DNA of 64,000 nt from an uncultured Clostridia bacterium (GTDB taxonomy: Bacteria; Bacillota; Clostridia; Christensenellales; Borkfalkiaceae), in contig CASDOP010000008.1 of the NCBI GenBank assembly GCA_949282385.1, positions 1 through 64,000 of the forward strand. The letters run 5' to 3'. Both the position numbers and the translations under genes were made by a program. The notes under the pieces are model-generated. The model had not been told where the DNA came from and did no database searches. It saw nothing but the letters and a program-made list of their open reading frames with translations. Positions 54,201-62,257 of the stretch are shown here, in pieces (position 1 is the first letter of the stretch; each line of letters opens with the position of its first letter).

Positions 54201-56868
54201 GGAGAGCGAAGAGCTTGAGTGGGTTAAGCGCGCATACGAAATAGAGCAGGCAAAGCGCAAAATTTTAGGCTTTACCAACCTTTCTTCGGCGTTCGTCGGC
54301 ATAGGCGGAAGCATAAACGACAAAAAGCGCGAAGACTACATGCGCCCCATCTATTCGCTGCACGAAAGCTGTGCGAGCGTGTTCATGGACTACAACGGCG
54401 ACGCGTTCAACAGCGTGTGCGCACGCGCGGCTGACGGCTATCTTCAGCCGCTGCTTACAGGCTTCATTTCCGCTGCGGTTGCGTTCGTTAAGGCGTGCGA
54501 CAACTTCCTTAAGGTAATCAGGTCGGATAAGAACATAGTCGGCGACGACGATGTTTTCGACTTCTACACGTCAAAGTGTTCCGCGCTCATAGACAATATA
54601 GACATGCTTCCCGCATGGTGCATGTACAAGGCGACGGCAAAGAAGCTCAACGAAAGCGGACTTACCTTCATAACCGACGCCATGGAGTCGGGACAGATAA
54701 GCGGCGAAAAAATTCTTTCGGCATTCCGCAAGAACGTTTACCGCAACTTCATTCAGACCAACATACCCGCGGACGAAGCGCTGGCTTCGTTCTCTGCGGC
54801 TCTGCTCGACGAAACCGCGCAGAATTTCTCGCAGGTAATAGAAGAATACACTTCGCTCACCCGCTCCAAGATACGCCACGACCTCGTTTCCCGCCTGCCC
54901 TCGTCGCAGACGGAAGGTCCGCTCGCGCTCGAACTTATGGCGTTCAACCGTCAGATAAAGGGCAACATGCGCGGCTTTAACCTGCGCAGTCTTTTAACCG
55001 ACTTCCCCGAACTTTTAAAAGTCGTTGCGCCCTGCATGCTGATGAGTCCTTACACGGTTTCGCAGTATCTCCCGCCCGACCCGCAGCTGTTCGATATAGT
55101 AATCTTCGACGAGGCGTCGCAGATGCCCACGTGCGAGGCGGTGCCTTCGCTTGCCCGCGCAAAGAGCGCGATAATTGTCGGCGACCCCAAGCAGATGCCG
55201 CCTACGTCATTCTTCGTCAATATGGAAACGGACGAGGACAACCTCGAAGCGGAGGACCTGGACAGCATTCTCGACGACTGCCTCGCTCTCGGCATACCCG
55301 AAAAGCACCTCAACTGGCATTATCGTTCCAAGCACGAAAGCCTCATCGCGTTCTCCAATATCATGTACTATTCGTCCAGGCTCTGCACGTTCCCTTCGCC
55401 CGACGCACTCGACAGCAGGGTTAAGCTGCGCTATATTCCTGGCGGAGTGTACGAGCGCGGCGGAACAAAGTGCAACAGGCAGGAGGCGGAGGCTCTGGTG
55501 GAAGAGGTCATTGCCCGCCTCAAGGACGCAAACTCGCGCAATTCGAGCATAGGCATAGTAACGTTCTCCACGCCTCAGCAGGTTTATATAGAAAAACTTC
55601 TCAACAAGCGCCTCAACGAAAAGGGGCTTGAGGAAGCGGCTTACGACAGGGAAGAACCGCTGTTCGTCAAGAACCTCGAAAACGTTCAGGGCGACGAAAG
55701 GGACGTAATACTCTTTTCCGTGTGCTACGGACCGGACGCAATGGGCAAAATTTCCTTAAACTTCGGACCTTTGAACCAGCTCGGCGGTTGGCGCAGACTT
55801 AACGTTGCCGTTTCGCGCGCGAGGGAGGAGATGATAATCTTCTCGTCCATGCGCTATTCCATGATAGATTTGTCGCGCACTACATCCCGCGGCGTTGCGG
55901 GGCTTAAGGCATTCCTCGAATTTGCCGAAAAGGGCAGAACGACGATTGCCGCACCCAGCGACGAGATGATAATAAACAAGAAGAGCATAGGCAAGTACGT
56001 GGCGGCGGAACTTTCTTCCTACGGCTACGAGTGCCGTTGCGACGTCGGAGTTTCCGATTTCAAGATAGACGTAGGCGTCGTAGACCCCAAGAACAAACAC
56101 AATTTTATCCTCGCCATTCTTTGCGACGGCACTACCGATTTCTCCGTAAAGGACCGCTCGGTAATGCAGGTGCAGACGCTCAAGCGCAACAACTGGAACG
56201 TCATAAGGCTGTATTCCATCAATTTCTTCAACAATCCCAAGCGAGAAATCAAAAAGATAAAGGAATACCTCGACAAGCTCACTTCGACCGCAAAGGCGAC
56301 GGCTACGACGTACAAGCGTTCCTACCGCTTTGCCAAGCTCGAAGAAAAGGTTGTCGACCCCGCCTCTATACTTTCGGGCGAGTGCGACGCCGATATAATA
56401 AAGGCGATACGCGCGGTTGTTTCTGCGGAAGAACCCGTTTCTCACCAATTTTTGATAAAGCGCGTTCTTTCGGCGTTCGGCATAACCAAATATGGCTCCA
56501 AGCTCGAAGGCAAACTTTCCACGCTCATTGCGGCGTGCGCTTTCAAGAGCGTAAACATGTTGTCAAATACCTACTATTACAAGAACGAAAAGGTTCTCGA
56601 ATACGAAAGATACCGCGTGGAAAGCAACGGACAGGTGCGCACTTCCGACACAGATTTTACGCCGTTCGACGTAATTTCGCTCATAAAGGCGATACTCTTC
56701 GACAAGGTAAGCATGTATTCCGACGAACTCGTTACTACCGTAATAAAACAGCTCGGCGTACCCAGAACGTCGGATAAACTTGTAGCCATGGTCAGTGCGT
56801 GCATAGACGAAGGCGTGCGCACGGGACTGTTCATAAGAAGCATTTCGGATAAAATTTCGCTCGGCTGA
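51238..56868 (+). CDS. Giant SF1 helicase: DUF4011 + AAA_11/12 + nuclease-like + DUF3320-like
   Basis: 1,876 residues. The N-terminal part (about 1-375) is beta-rich, of unknown role. DUF4011 begins WERRLLDLSLKNNLLAFR (about 378). The Upf1-like SF1 motor has GPPGTGKSQTITNII (near 671), FDIVIFDEASQMPTCEA (near 1290), GDPKQMPPTSFF, LNWHYRSKHESL, VQGDERDVILF and VAVSRAREEM. A Vsr/MTES_1575-like fold follows (about 1585-1700), but the usual I-E-C-D-G is ILCDG, with Leu1628 in place of Glu. Two DUF3320-like winged-helix units end the protein. Relatives occur in defence islands and as core genes; the role is unknown. ATG 51238 is chosen by its ribosome site. Confidence 0.88.
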   Translation: MPANKNTKPQLDAIELDGELLNAVSYAAYFNRIPLFTTFRVYNNGEDDIENITISVSGDCALIMPAQINLPVIPASSSTEVKSPNLLNPKFLADLQQAEEHKVFVNVACGKKEIGSISADVTALPMDTWSGISGHTEMLSAHVRPKLPDCQKVLAEAGLQLKTWGFSQEFSGYAGNDKNAVRGALASIFSAIRNLNIERGAESDISGIVQIGNVSDIVEARVATPIAMACFAASCLEAAKLNPVIVLGKTKLGVGVWLYESCFTATLQDDMSVVERYVADGVNNLAIVDVDDLFAHKNASFTTAAAHFVSALNAKKFEGCLDIKRCRIGGVFPMPIKVKNGSSYEILGDRQFSYDERPKDIIDADKLDLGRSASKDKNWERRLLDLSLKNNLLAFRYRRDCIHLLTCDAASFLEKLGDRDKLVIQPNANTLETALYFGGGQKLKTLSELINIELGQGIVRSYTRGESLLENATTLIRKARSTQEEVGANTLFLAIGFLKWKSGDESEFKYAPLVLMPVSLKKTKTQGIEAELGEDFHVNTTLLEFLKGQFGIDIRGLEDKNLKPLEILAVIRSKTANMKGWMVFEDIYIAQFTFARYAMWSDVKNNMPVYRNNALIMSLLTNSNRLGENKLAGVSEDDSNPLEILTPLPCDSSQYAAVSESAKGTTFVLHGPPGTGKSQTITNIIANAVDAGKRVLFVAEKQAALDVVKKRLDEIGIGEFCLEMHSGKTTSKSEVAHSIEKTLSLTDDFTDEKFIACAQKIEEDRAQLKKPLAALHKKRRLGVSVYEGIIYYLQNKNAPELVNIESTFYDRLTAKKLAECENMLLTAQAAAKECGGVYRSPFAGVNISVCNESVLASVLCSAEVVLAELKHLKNYLGLFLDTFNQKISAFTSKKLENLIEIATVLKEDRLKNFFSCDESDFYVFYNANLRYDAEVNNWLTRFKTLPDIGKLADDIDSEIENWGENYRSSKVLLAVIKKINRCSRTPLAESEELEWVKRAYEIEQAKRKILGFTNLSSAFVGIGGSINDKKREDYMRPIYSLHESCASVFMDYNGDAFNSVCARAADGYLQPLLTGFISAAVAFVKACDNFLKVIRSDKNIVGDDDVFDFYTSKCSALIDNIDMLPAWCMYKATAKKLNESGLTFITDAMESGQISGEKILSAFRKNVYRNFIQTNIPADEALASFSAALLDETAQNFSQVIEEYTSLTRSKIRHDLVSRLPSSQTEGPLALELMAFNRQIKGNMRGFNLRSLLTDFPELLKVVAPCMLMSPYTVSQYLPPDPQLFDIVIFDEASQMPTCEAVPSLARAKSAIIVGDPKQMPPTSFFVNMETDEDNLEAEDLDSILDDCLALGIPEKHLNWHYRSKHESLIAFSNIMYYSSRLCTFPSPDALDSRVKLRYIPGGVYERGGTKCNRQEAEALVEEVIARLKDANSRNSSIGIVTFSTPQQVYIEKLLNKRLNEKGLEEAAYDREEPLFVKNLENVQGDERDVILFSVCYGPDAMGKISLNFGPLNQLGGWRRLNVAVSRAREEMIIFSSMRYSMIDLSRTTSRGVAGLKAFLEFAEKGRTTIAAPSDEMIINKKSIGKYVAAELSSYGYECRCDVGVSDFKIDVGVVDPKNKHNFILAILCDGTTDFSVKDRSVMQVQTLKRNNWNVIRLYSINFFNNPKREIKKIKEYLDKLTSTAKATATTYKRSYRFAKLEEKVVDPASILSGECDADIIKAIRAVVSAEEPVSHQFLIKRVLSAFGITKYGSKLEGKLSTLIAACAFKSVNMLSNTYYYKNEKVLEYERYRVESNGQVRTSDTDFTPFDVISLIKAILFDKVSMYSDELVTTVIKQLGVPRTSDKLVAMVSACIDEGVRTGLFIRSISDKISLG

Positions 56869-56885
56869 CGTAAGCCGCACTAAAG

Positions 56886-58985
56886 ATGAAAAAGGCGTAC
56901 AAACTTGCAAATTTCAGATTGCCTTTCGCGCTCGCTCTCTCGCTCGCCGCGGGAATTGCGGCGGCGTACGCCTTTGCGGCTTATCGCGCAGATTTTACAT
57001 GGTTAATTGCGGCTGTGCCATTCACAGCCGTAATTTTTATTGTCTGCGCTGTGGTTACGAGGGAGTGGAGAGCCATGGTAACGTGCGCGCTGGTGTGCGC
57101 AGCTTTTTTGACGGGCGTCTTTTATTCGGGCGGTGTGCTGTACTCATATAATAATTCCGTCGTCGAAACGGGCGCGGTTTCAACCGTTTCGGGCGATGTC
57201 AAGAGCATGGGCGAAACCTCTTCGGGAAGCGTCTATTTCATCGTTGAAAACGCCGTTTCGGAATATGGCGCTCTAGACGGAGATATAATAATTTATGCGG
57301 ACGATAAGGCTGGCGGGTATATAGCGACGGGCTATAAAGTGCAGGCTCGCGTCGCTGTCGAAAAGTACGATCTGTTTGTTTACGGCGAGCTTAACTATCG
57401 CGCGGCGGACGGCATAAAGTACTACGGCACGGCGCAGGGGGAAATTAAATCGACGTATTCGTTTTCGCTGTTCGGCAGCATTCGCGGGCGCATATATGCC
57501 GTCCTTTTTGAAAATTGCGACTACGAAACGGCTTCTGTAGCCTACGCCATGCTGACGGGCGACACGGGGGATATGTCCTCGCAGACGCTCTCGTCTTTCC
57601 GCTACGGCGGAGTGGCTCACGTCTTCGCCGTGTCTGGACTGCACATAGGCGTGCTGTTCGGTTTGCTGTCCGCTGTAGCTTCGCTTTTAAAAATCAACAA
57701 AAAAGTATCTTTTGCAGCAATTATAATTTTAATCTTTTTCTATGCGGGAGTGTGCGGCTTTACGCCGTCTTCTGTAAGGGCGGCGGTTATGTGTACCGTC
57801 GCGGCTGCGGCAAAACTATTATTCAGAAAATACGACGGACTTAATGCTCTTTCGCTCGCCGTCATAATATTGCTGCTCATTAACCCTTTAAACCTTTTCG
57901 ACGTCGGGTTCGTGCTTTCCGTTTCAGCCATGCTTGGCATAATTTTTCTTTCGCCGAACGTAAAAAGACTGCTTTTAAGGACCAAACTTCCTCAGGGTAT
58001 GTGCGGCGGAATAGCCGTAAGCGCGGGCGCGCAGGCGGCTACTTTTCCCGCGCTCTTGATTACGTTCGGCTATGTGTCCGGCGCGGGAATAATTCTCAAC
58101 GTCTTCGTTCTTCCGCTGTTGTCGGCGCTGTACGTAATTTCCTTTGCCGTCGCCGTAATATGTGCTGTAATCGCTCCGCTCGTGGCGCTCATGCCCTTTG
58201 CAATGTTGCCGCTCTCCGCCGTGATAAACTTTTTCGTCAGCTGCGGCTTTGAAAAGGCGCTCATTTCGGGTTTCGGCGGCTGGTGGGTGGCGCTGTTTAT
58301 ATTCATCGCGATATTCGCCCTTTCGGATAAATTTAATTTTACCCGCACTATCCGCGCCGCTGTTTGCGCCGTGTGTGCGGCGTGCTTTATAACTTTCACC
58401 GTGCTCGGCGGCGTCGTTTACGGCAGTTCTGCGCGCATAATAGTGGGCGCTTACTATAACGGGGGAATGGTTCTCGTGCGGAGCGACGAGGGCAGCGTTC
58501 TCATCGTTACGGACGGAATGTATTCGGGCAGACTTTCGTCGTTCATAAACCGCTATTGTCCGCTCGGCGCGGATAAAGTAATAATACTCGGCGGCGAAAG
58601 CGCGGCGGACTATATCTATGAGCTTGATTACGACTTTACCGACGCATATTTCTCGCCCGATTGCATAAATGTTCCCGCGCCTTATGGCTGTACGGCGCAC
58701 TACGAAAGCGCTTTCGAACTGTGCGGAACGCAATATTCCTTTATAAATTCATATACTTTGCGTGCGAGCGTAAACGGCGTGGATTTTGTCGTCAGCGCGG
58801 GAAGTTATTCGCAAAACGCCGCCGCAGATTTGCTTATATGCCGGAGCAATTATGGAGGTGCTGCTTCGACAGTTGTATGTTTCGACGGCGCGGGCGGCGA
58901 TTACGACGTTTATTCGCAGGGATGCTTGCAATTTATCGCCGATAATGGTAAACTAATGCTGTCGGGACTTGTTCCCGCGCAGTAA
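56886..58985 (+). CDS. comEC: ComEC/Rec2-family DNA uptake channel
   Basis: 699 residues. N-terminal helices and a DUF4131 OB-like domain (about 60-195) precede the Competence domain (about 205-490), with FAVSGLHIGVLFGLLSAV, a strong family signature, and about ten transmembrane helices. The C-terminal part (about 510-699) sits where the metallo-beta-lactamase domain should be, but the HxHxDH ligands are absent. It moves single-stranded DNA across the membrane in transformable bacteria; in others it may be vestigial. The 17-base gap to the helicase gene and adjacency to holA suggest co-transcription. Confidence 0.9.
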   Translation: MKKAYKLANFRLPFALALSLAAGIAAAYAFAAYRADFTWLIAAVPFTAVIFIVCAVVTREWRAMVTCALVCAAFLTGVFYSGGVLYSYNNSVVETGAVSTVSGDVKSMGETSSGSVYFIVENAVSEYGALDGDIIIYADDKAGGYIATGYKVQARVAVEKYDLFVYGELNYRAADGIKYYGTAQGEIKSTYSFSLFGSIRGRIYAVLFENCDYETASVAYAMLTGDTGDMSSQTLSSFRYGGVAHVFAVSGLHIGVLFGLLSAVASLLKINKKVSFAAIIILIFFYAGVCGFTPSSVRAAVMCTVAAAAKLLFRKYDGLNALSLAVIILLLINPLNLFDVGFVLSVSAMLGIIFLSPNVKRLLLRTKLPQGMCGGIAVSAGAQAATFPALLITFGYVSGAGIILNVFVLPLLSALYVISFAVAVICAVIAPLVALMPFAMLPLSAVINFFVSCGFEKALISGFGGWWVALFIFIAIFALSDKFNFTRTIRAAVCAVCAACFITFTVLGGVVYGSSARIIVGAYYNGGMVLVRSDEGSVLIVTDGMYSGRLSSFINRYCPLGADKVIILGGESAADYIYELDYDFTDAYFSPDCINVPAPYGCTAHYESAFELCGTQYSFINSYTLRASVNGVDFVVSAGSYSQNAAADLLICRSNYGGAASTVVCFDGAGGDYDVYSQGCLQFIADNGKLMLSGLVPAQ

Positions 58986-59012
58986 AGCGCTAAGACGAGC
59001 GGCGGAAAAATT

Positions 59013-59984
59013 ATGAAATATACCGAACTCAAAAACGACATAACATCTTGCGACAGGCGTATTTACCTTCTCGAAGGCGAAGACGCCTATTTTGCCATGC
59101 ACGGCGAAGAGCAGATAAAAGCCGCCTTTCTGACCATGCCGGAGCTTAATTTCGTTTCGTTCGACGGCGCAGATCTAAAGGGTAAAAACGTGTCTTTGCT
59201 CCTTTCCGCCATGACTGTTTTCCCGTTTATGGCGGAAAAGCGCATAATAAAGGTAACCGACTTTTTTCCCACGGAACAGGAATACGAAAAGAACTTAAAG
59301 CAGGCGTTTGAAAATTGTCCCGAAAGCACAATTCTCATCATAGTGAACAGGACGGCGGGCAAGGGCGCGGACCTTAAAAGAAAGAAGTGCATAACTTACG
59401 TCGATTGCTCCCATGCTGACGAGGAAACGGTTACTCGCTGGGTATACGTTACTCTCAAAAAAGCGGGAGTGAAAGCCGAAGCGGACGCCTGCCGCGACGT
59501 CGCGGCGTTCTGTCTTTGCGATATGTCGAGGGTGAGCAAGGAAACGGAAAAGCTCATCGCTTACGGCAAGAGCGAGCTTTCGCGCGCGGACGTATGCGAG
59601 CTTGTCTACAAGGACGCCGATTACCGAATATACGAGATGACCGAAGCTCTCGCCCGCAAAAATTATGCAAGGTTTTGCGCAATTTATTCCGATATGCTGT
59701 CCAAGGGAACGGACGGCAACGTTATAATATCTTCGCTGCACAGGTATTTTAAAAATCTTCTGATAATTCTTTCTTCCCCTCAGAGCGACGCGGCGCTCGC
59801 GTCCTCTATGAAAATGAAGGAATACGGCGTGAAAAAGAGCCGCGAACAGGCGGCGAATATCGGCAGGGATAAACTGGAAAAACTCATTGTCGCGCTCTAC
59901 GACTTTTCTGCTGCGATGAGGAGCGGCAAACTCACGCCCGAGGGCGCGTTCGACTGTGCCGTCGCCAAAGTTTTGCTCGGCTGA
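59013..59984 (+). CDS. holA: DNA polymerase III delta subunit
   Basis: 323 residues. HolA pattern: YLLEGEDAYFAMHGEEQIKAAF at the N-terminus, then ILIIVNRTAGKGADLKRK, ITYVDCSHADEETVTRWV and LCDMSRVSKETEKLIAY, with a C-terminal helical collar (SLHRYFKNLLIIL and KKSREQAANIG). It opens the beta clamp as part of the clamp loader. The comEC-holA order is widespread in Bacillota. Walker motifs are naturally absent in delta. Confidence 0.9.
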   Translation: MKYTELKNDITSCDRRIYLLEGEDAYFAMHGEEQIKAAFLTMPELNFVSFDGADLKGKNVSLLLSAMTVFPFMAEKRIIKVTDFFPTEQEYEKNLKQAFENCPESTILIIVNRTAGKGADLKRKKCITYVDCSHADEETVTRWVYVTLKKAGVKAEADACRDVAAFCLCDMSRVSKETEKLIAYGKSELSRADVCELVYKDADYRIYEMTEALARKNYARFCAIYSDMLSKGTDGNVIISSLHRYFKNLLIILSSPQSDAALASSMKMKEYGVKKSREQAANIGRDKLEKLIVALYDFSAAMRSGKLTPEGAFDCAVAKVLLG

Positions 59985-60124
59985 AGCCGTTAAAGGCAAA
60001 TATTGCCCCTTTGCGTCAAATATTGAGGGAAAAAACGCTTTATTTTTATTACAAAACATAATATAATAATTTTATAGGCGCGCATAAGTCGCGCGGGTAA
60101 ATAAAAATTACTCGGAGAGCCGCC

Positions 60125-60928
60125 ATGTGGGAAAAAATAGGAAATAAATTCGTGGGTATGTGGAACGGTATGGACTGGACGTATGCGGTTCAGTTCATAG
60201 CTTTTGCCGTTCTTTTTTATCTCGTTTTCAAAGTACTCAAGGAGAACAAGGGCGGTAAATTCATCGCCATCGTCTGCGGTTCTGTAATAGTATTCGGCAT
60301 CGCATGCTCCTTTTCGGACAACATCACCTCGCAGACGCTTTTAATTCTCATATTCCTCGTCGCAATCGCCGTCATAACCATGTTCAACGTCGAAATAAAG
60401 CGTTCCATGCTCGACGCGGGCGCGAGGCACCATATAGGCAAATCTGATATGACCGTAAGTCATATCGAAAATATAATACAGGAAACAATTCACGCAATAC
60501 AGGATATGTCCAAGAGCAACGTCGGCGCGCTCATAGTGCTGTCCAACGACAACCTGCCCGAGGGTATAATTTCTTCGGGTACGGTAATCAATGCCGACAT
60601 AAACGCACCCATGATAGAGGCGGTTTTCTATCCCAAAGCTCCCCTGCACGACGGCGCAATGATAATAGAAGGCGACAAAATTCATGCGGCTGGCTGTTTT
60701 CTTCCTATAATTCAGAACGATAACCTTCCCCAGGAACTCGGTTCGCGCCACCGCGCCGCGCTCGGCGTAACTTCCGTCGCGTCGGTTACGGCAATTGTCG
60801 TTTCGGAAGAAACGGGCATAATTTCCATAGTCAAGAACGGCGAAGTGAGAAAACGCTATGCAAGCGACGCCGACCTCAAAAACGCGCTTTCGCAGTATTA
60901 TTGGTCTGATCTGACCGCGGAGAACTGA
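60125..60928 (+). CDS. cdaA: Diadenylate cyclase CdaA
   Basis: 267 residues. Three N-terminal transmembrane helices (about 20-37, 46-62, 69-88) and the DAC domain (about 100-255) with FYPKAPLHDGAMIIEGDKI (DGA motif) and LGSRHRAALGVTS (RHR motif), the two sites that join two ATP into c-di-AMP. c-di-AMP controls K+ and osmolyte uptake and wall homeostasis. ATG 60125 follows CTCGGAGAG. It is followed one base later by a stub in the place of cdaR; glmM does not follow. Confidence 0.95.
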   Translation: MWEKIGNKFVGMWNGMDWTYAVQFIAFAVLFYLVFKVLKENKGGKFIAIVCGSVIVFGIACSFSDNITSQTLLILIFLVAIAVITMFNVEIKRSMLDAGARHHIGKSDMTVSHIENIIQETIHAIQDMSKSNVGALIVLSNDNLPEGIISSGTVINADINAPMIEAVFYPKAPLHDGAMIIEGDKIHAAGCFLPIIQNDNLPQELGSRHRAALGVTSVASVTAIVVSEETGIISIVKNGEVRKRYASDADLKNALSQYYWSDLTAEN

Positions 60929-60929
60929 T

Positions 60930-61046
60930 ATGAAAAAACCCGGAAAATTCTTTAAAGAGTTCTTCACGAAGAACATCGACATTAAAATTTTAGCCTTAGT
61001 CATAGCCGCCGTTGCGGTTATACTCATAAACATGCCCAACGCTTAA
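60930..61046 (+). CDS. 38-residue single-TM protein, CdaR-like anchor only
   Basis: 38 residues: a basic amphipathic start (MKKPGKFFKEFFTKNIDIK) and one transmembrane helix (ILALVIAAVAVILINM). The sequence and place resemble the N-terminal anchor of CdaR/YbbR, the partner of CdaA, but none of the extracytoplasmic YbbR domains follow: the frame ends at 61046 and the next gene starts 13 bases on. The start is one base after the cdaA stop, so it is surely co-translated. It is either a degenerated cdaR or a minimal membrane regulator of CdaA. Confidence 0.75.
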   Translation: MKKPGKFFKEFFTKNIDIKILALVIAAVAVILINMPNA

Positions 61047-61058
61047 GGAGGAAATTTT

Positions 61059-62255
61059 ATGAACACAATAAAAATTCCCCGCATTCTCCTGCCAAACACG
61101 TACGATTTGTCTGCCTGGGCGGTAAACGCCTGCGACCAGTTCACTTCGGACGAAGAGTACTGGCGCAATCTCTATTCTTACGTCGGCGACAAGCCCTCCG
61201 CGCTCAAACTGATACTTCCAGAAATTTACCTTTCGGATAAACCCAAAGAGCGCATTGAAAAAATAAACCAAACCATGTATTCCTACCTCGCCTCGGGCAT
61301 GTTCCGCGCCGTGGAGGACGGTTTTATACTCGTCGAAAGAACGACGCAGTCTGGCAAACGCACGGGTATAGTGCTTGCAGTAGATCTTGAAGATTATTCA
61401 TACGAAAAAGGCAGCTCTGCGCTCATCCGCTCGACGGAGGCGACCATTCTGGAAAGAATTCCGCCCCGCGTTCAGATAAGAAAAGACGCGCCCATAGAGC
61501 TGCCGCATATAATGCTTTTATACGACGATAAGGAAAACGAAGTTCTCTCGTCCGTAAAGCGCGGCAACGTGTTGTACGATTTCGACCTCAACATGGGCGG
61601 CGGACATCTTACGGGTACTTACATAACCAATCCTCACGCGGTGATAGACGCGTTCGACAATCTGTGCGACGGCATGAGCTGCTATGCAAAATACGGCTCG
61701 TTCCAAAGACTTTTGTTTGCCGTCGGCGACGGAAACCACTCGCTCGCAACGGCTAAAGCCTGCTGGGACGGCATAAAGGAAACGCTCAACGCCGAACAAC
61801 GCGCCGTTCACCCCGCGAGATACGCGCTCGTGGAAGTTGTAAACATCTACGACGAGGCGCTCAAATTTGAACCCATTCACCGCATAGTCAAGACGGATAA
61901 AACCGATTTGTTCATGAAGGGGTTAAATCTCGGCGGAAGCGGCAAGGCGGTAGTTGCGGTAAGCGGCAGAAGGGGAGCTATAAAATTCCCCGAAAATATC
62001 CCCGAAGGCATAAAAGCGCTCGACGAATACATCTCTTCGTTCATACAAAGAAACGGCGGCGAGGTCGATTACGTTCACGGCGACGACGAACTCAAAAGGC
62101 TGTCGTATCAGGGCGTGGGTATAATGTTGCCCGCAATAAAAAAAGAGGATTTGTTCCGCCTCATAGTAAAGGGCGGAAATCTGCCCAGAAAAACTTTCTC
62201 TATGGGCGACGGCAACGAAAAAAGATATTATATGGAAGCAAAGGCGATTAAATAA
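61059..62255 (+). CDS. DUF1015 family protein
   Basis: 398 residues. DUF1015 markers include the N-terminal KIPRILLPNTYDLSAWAVNACDQ, HIMLLYDD, LLFAVGDGNHSLATAKACWD (GDGNH) and RYALVEVVNIYDEAL. The family is widespread in anaerobes and often near serine or amino-acid genes; its activity is not firmly known. The start follows AAGGAGGAAA, the best ribosome site in this region. Followed 2 bases later by the aspartokinase gene. Confidence 0.88.
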   Translation: MNTIKIPRILLPNTYDLSAWAVNACDQFTSDEEYWRNLYSYVGDKPSALKLILPEIYLSDKPKERIEKINQTMYSYLASGMFRAVEDGFILVERTTQSGKRTGIVLAVDLEDYSYEKGSSALIRSTEATILERIPPRVQIRKDAPIELPHIMLLYDDKENEVLSSVKRGNVLYDFDLNMGGGHLTGTYITNPHAVIDAFDNLCDGMSCYAKYGSFQRLLFAVGDGNHSLATAKACWDGIKETLNAEQRAVHPARYALVEVVNIYDEALKFEPIHRIVKTDKTDLFMKGLNLGGSGKAVVAVSGRRGAIKFPENIPEGIKALDEYISSFIQRNGGEVDYVHGDDELKRLSYQGVGIMLPAIKKEDLFRLIVKGGNLPRKTFSMGDGNEKRYYMEAKAIK

Positions 62256-62257
62256 TT

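Noticed and set aside
51238..56868. Multi-gene anti-phage defence island around the giant helicase
   Set aside because: Neighbours are an ABC exporter and comEC-holA, all ordinary genes; no integrase, toxin or other defence gene is adjacent.
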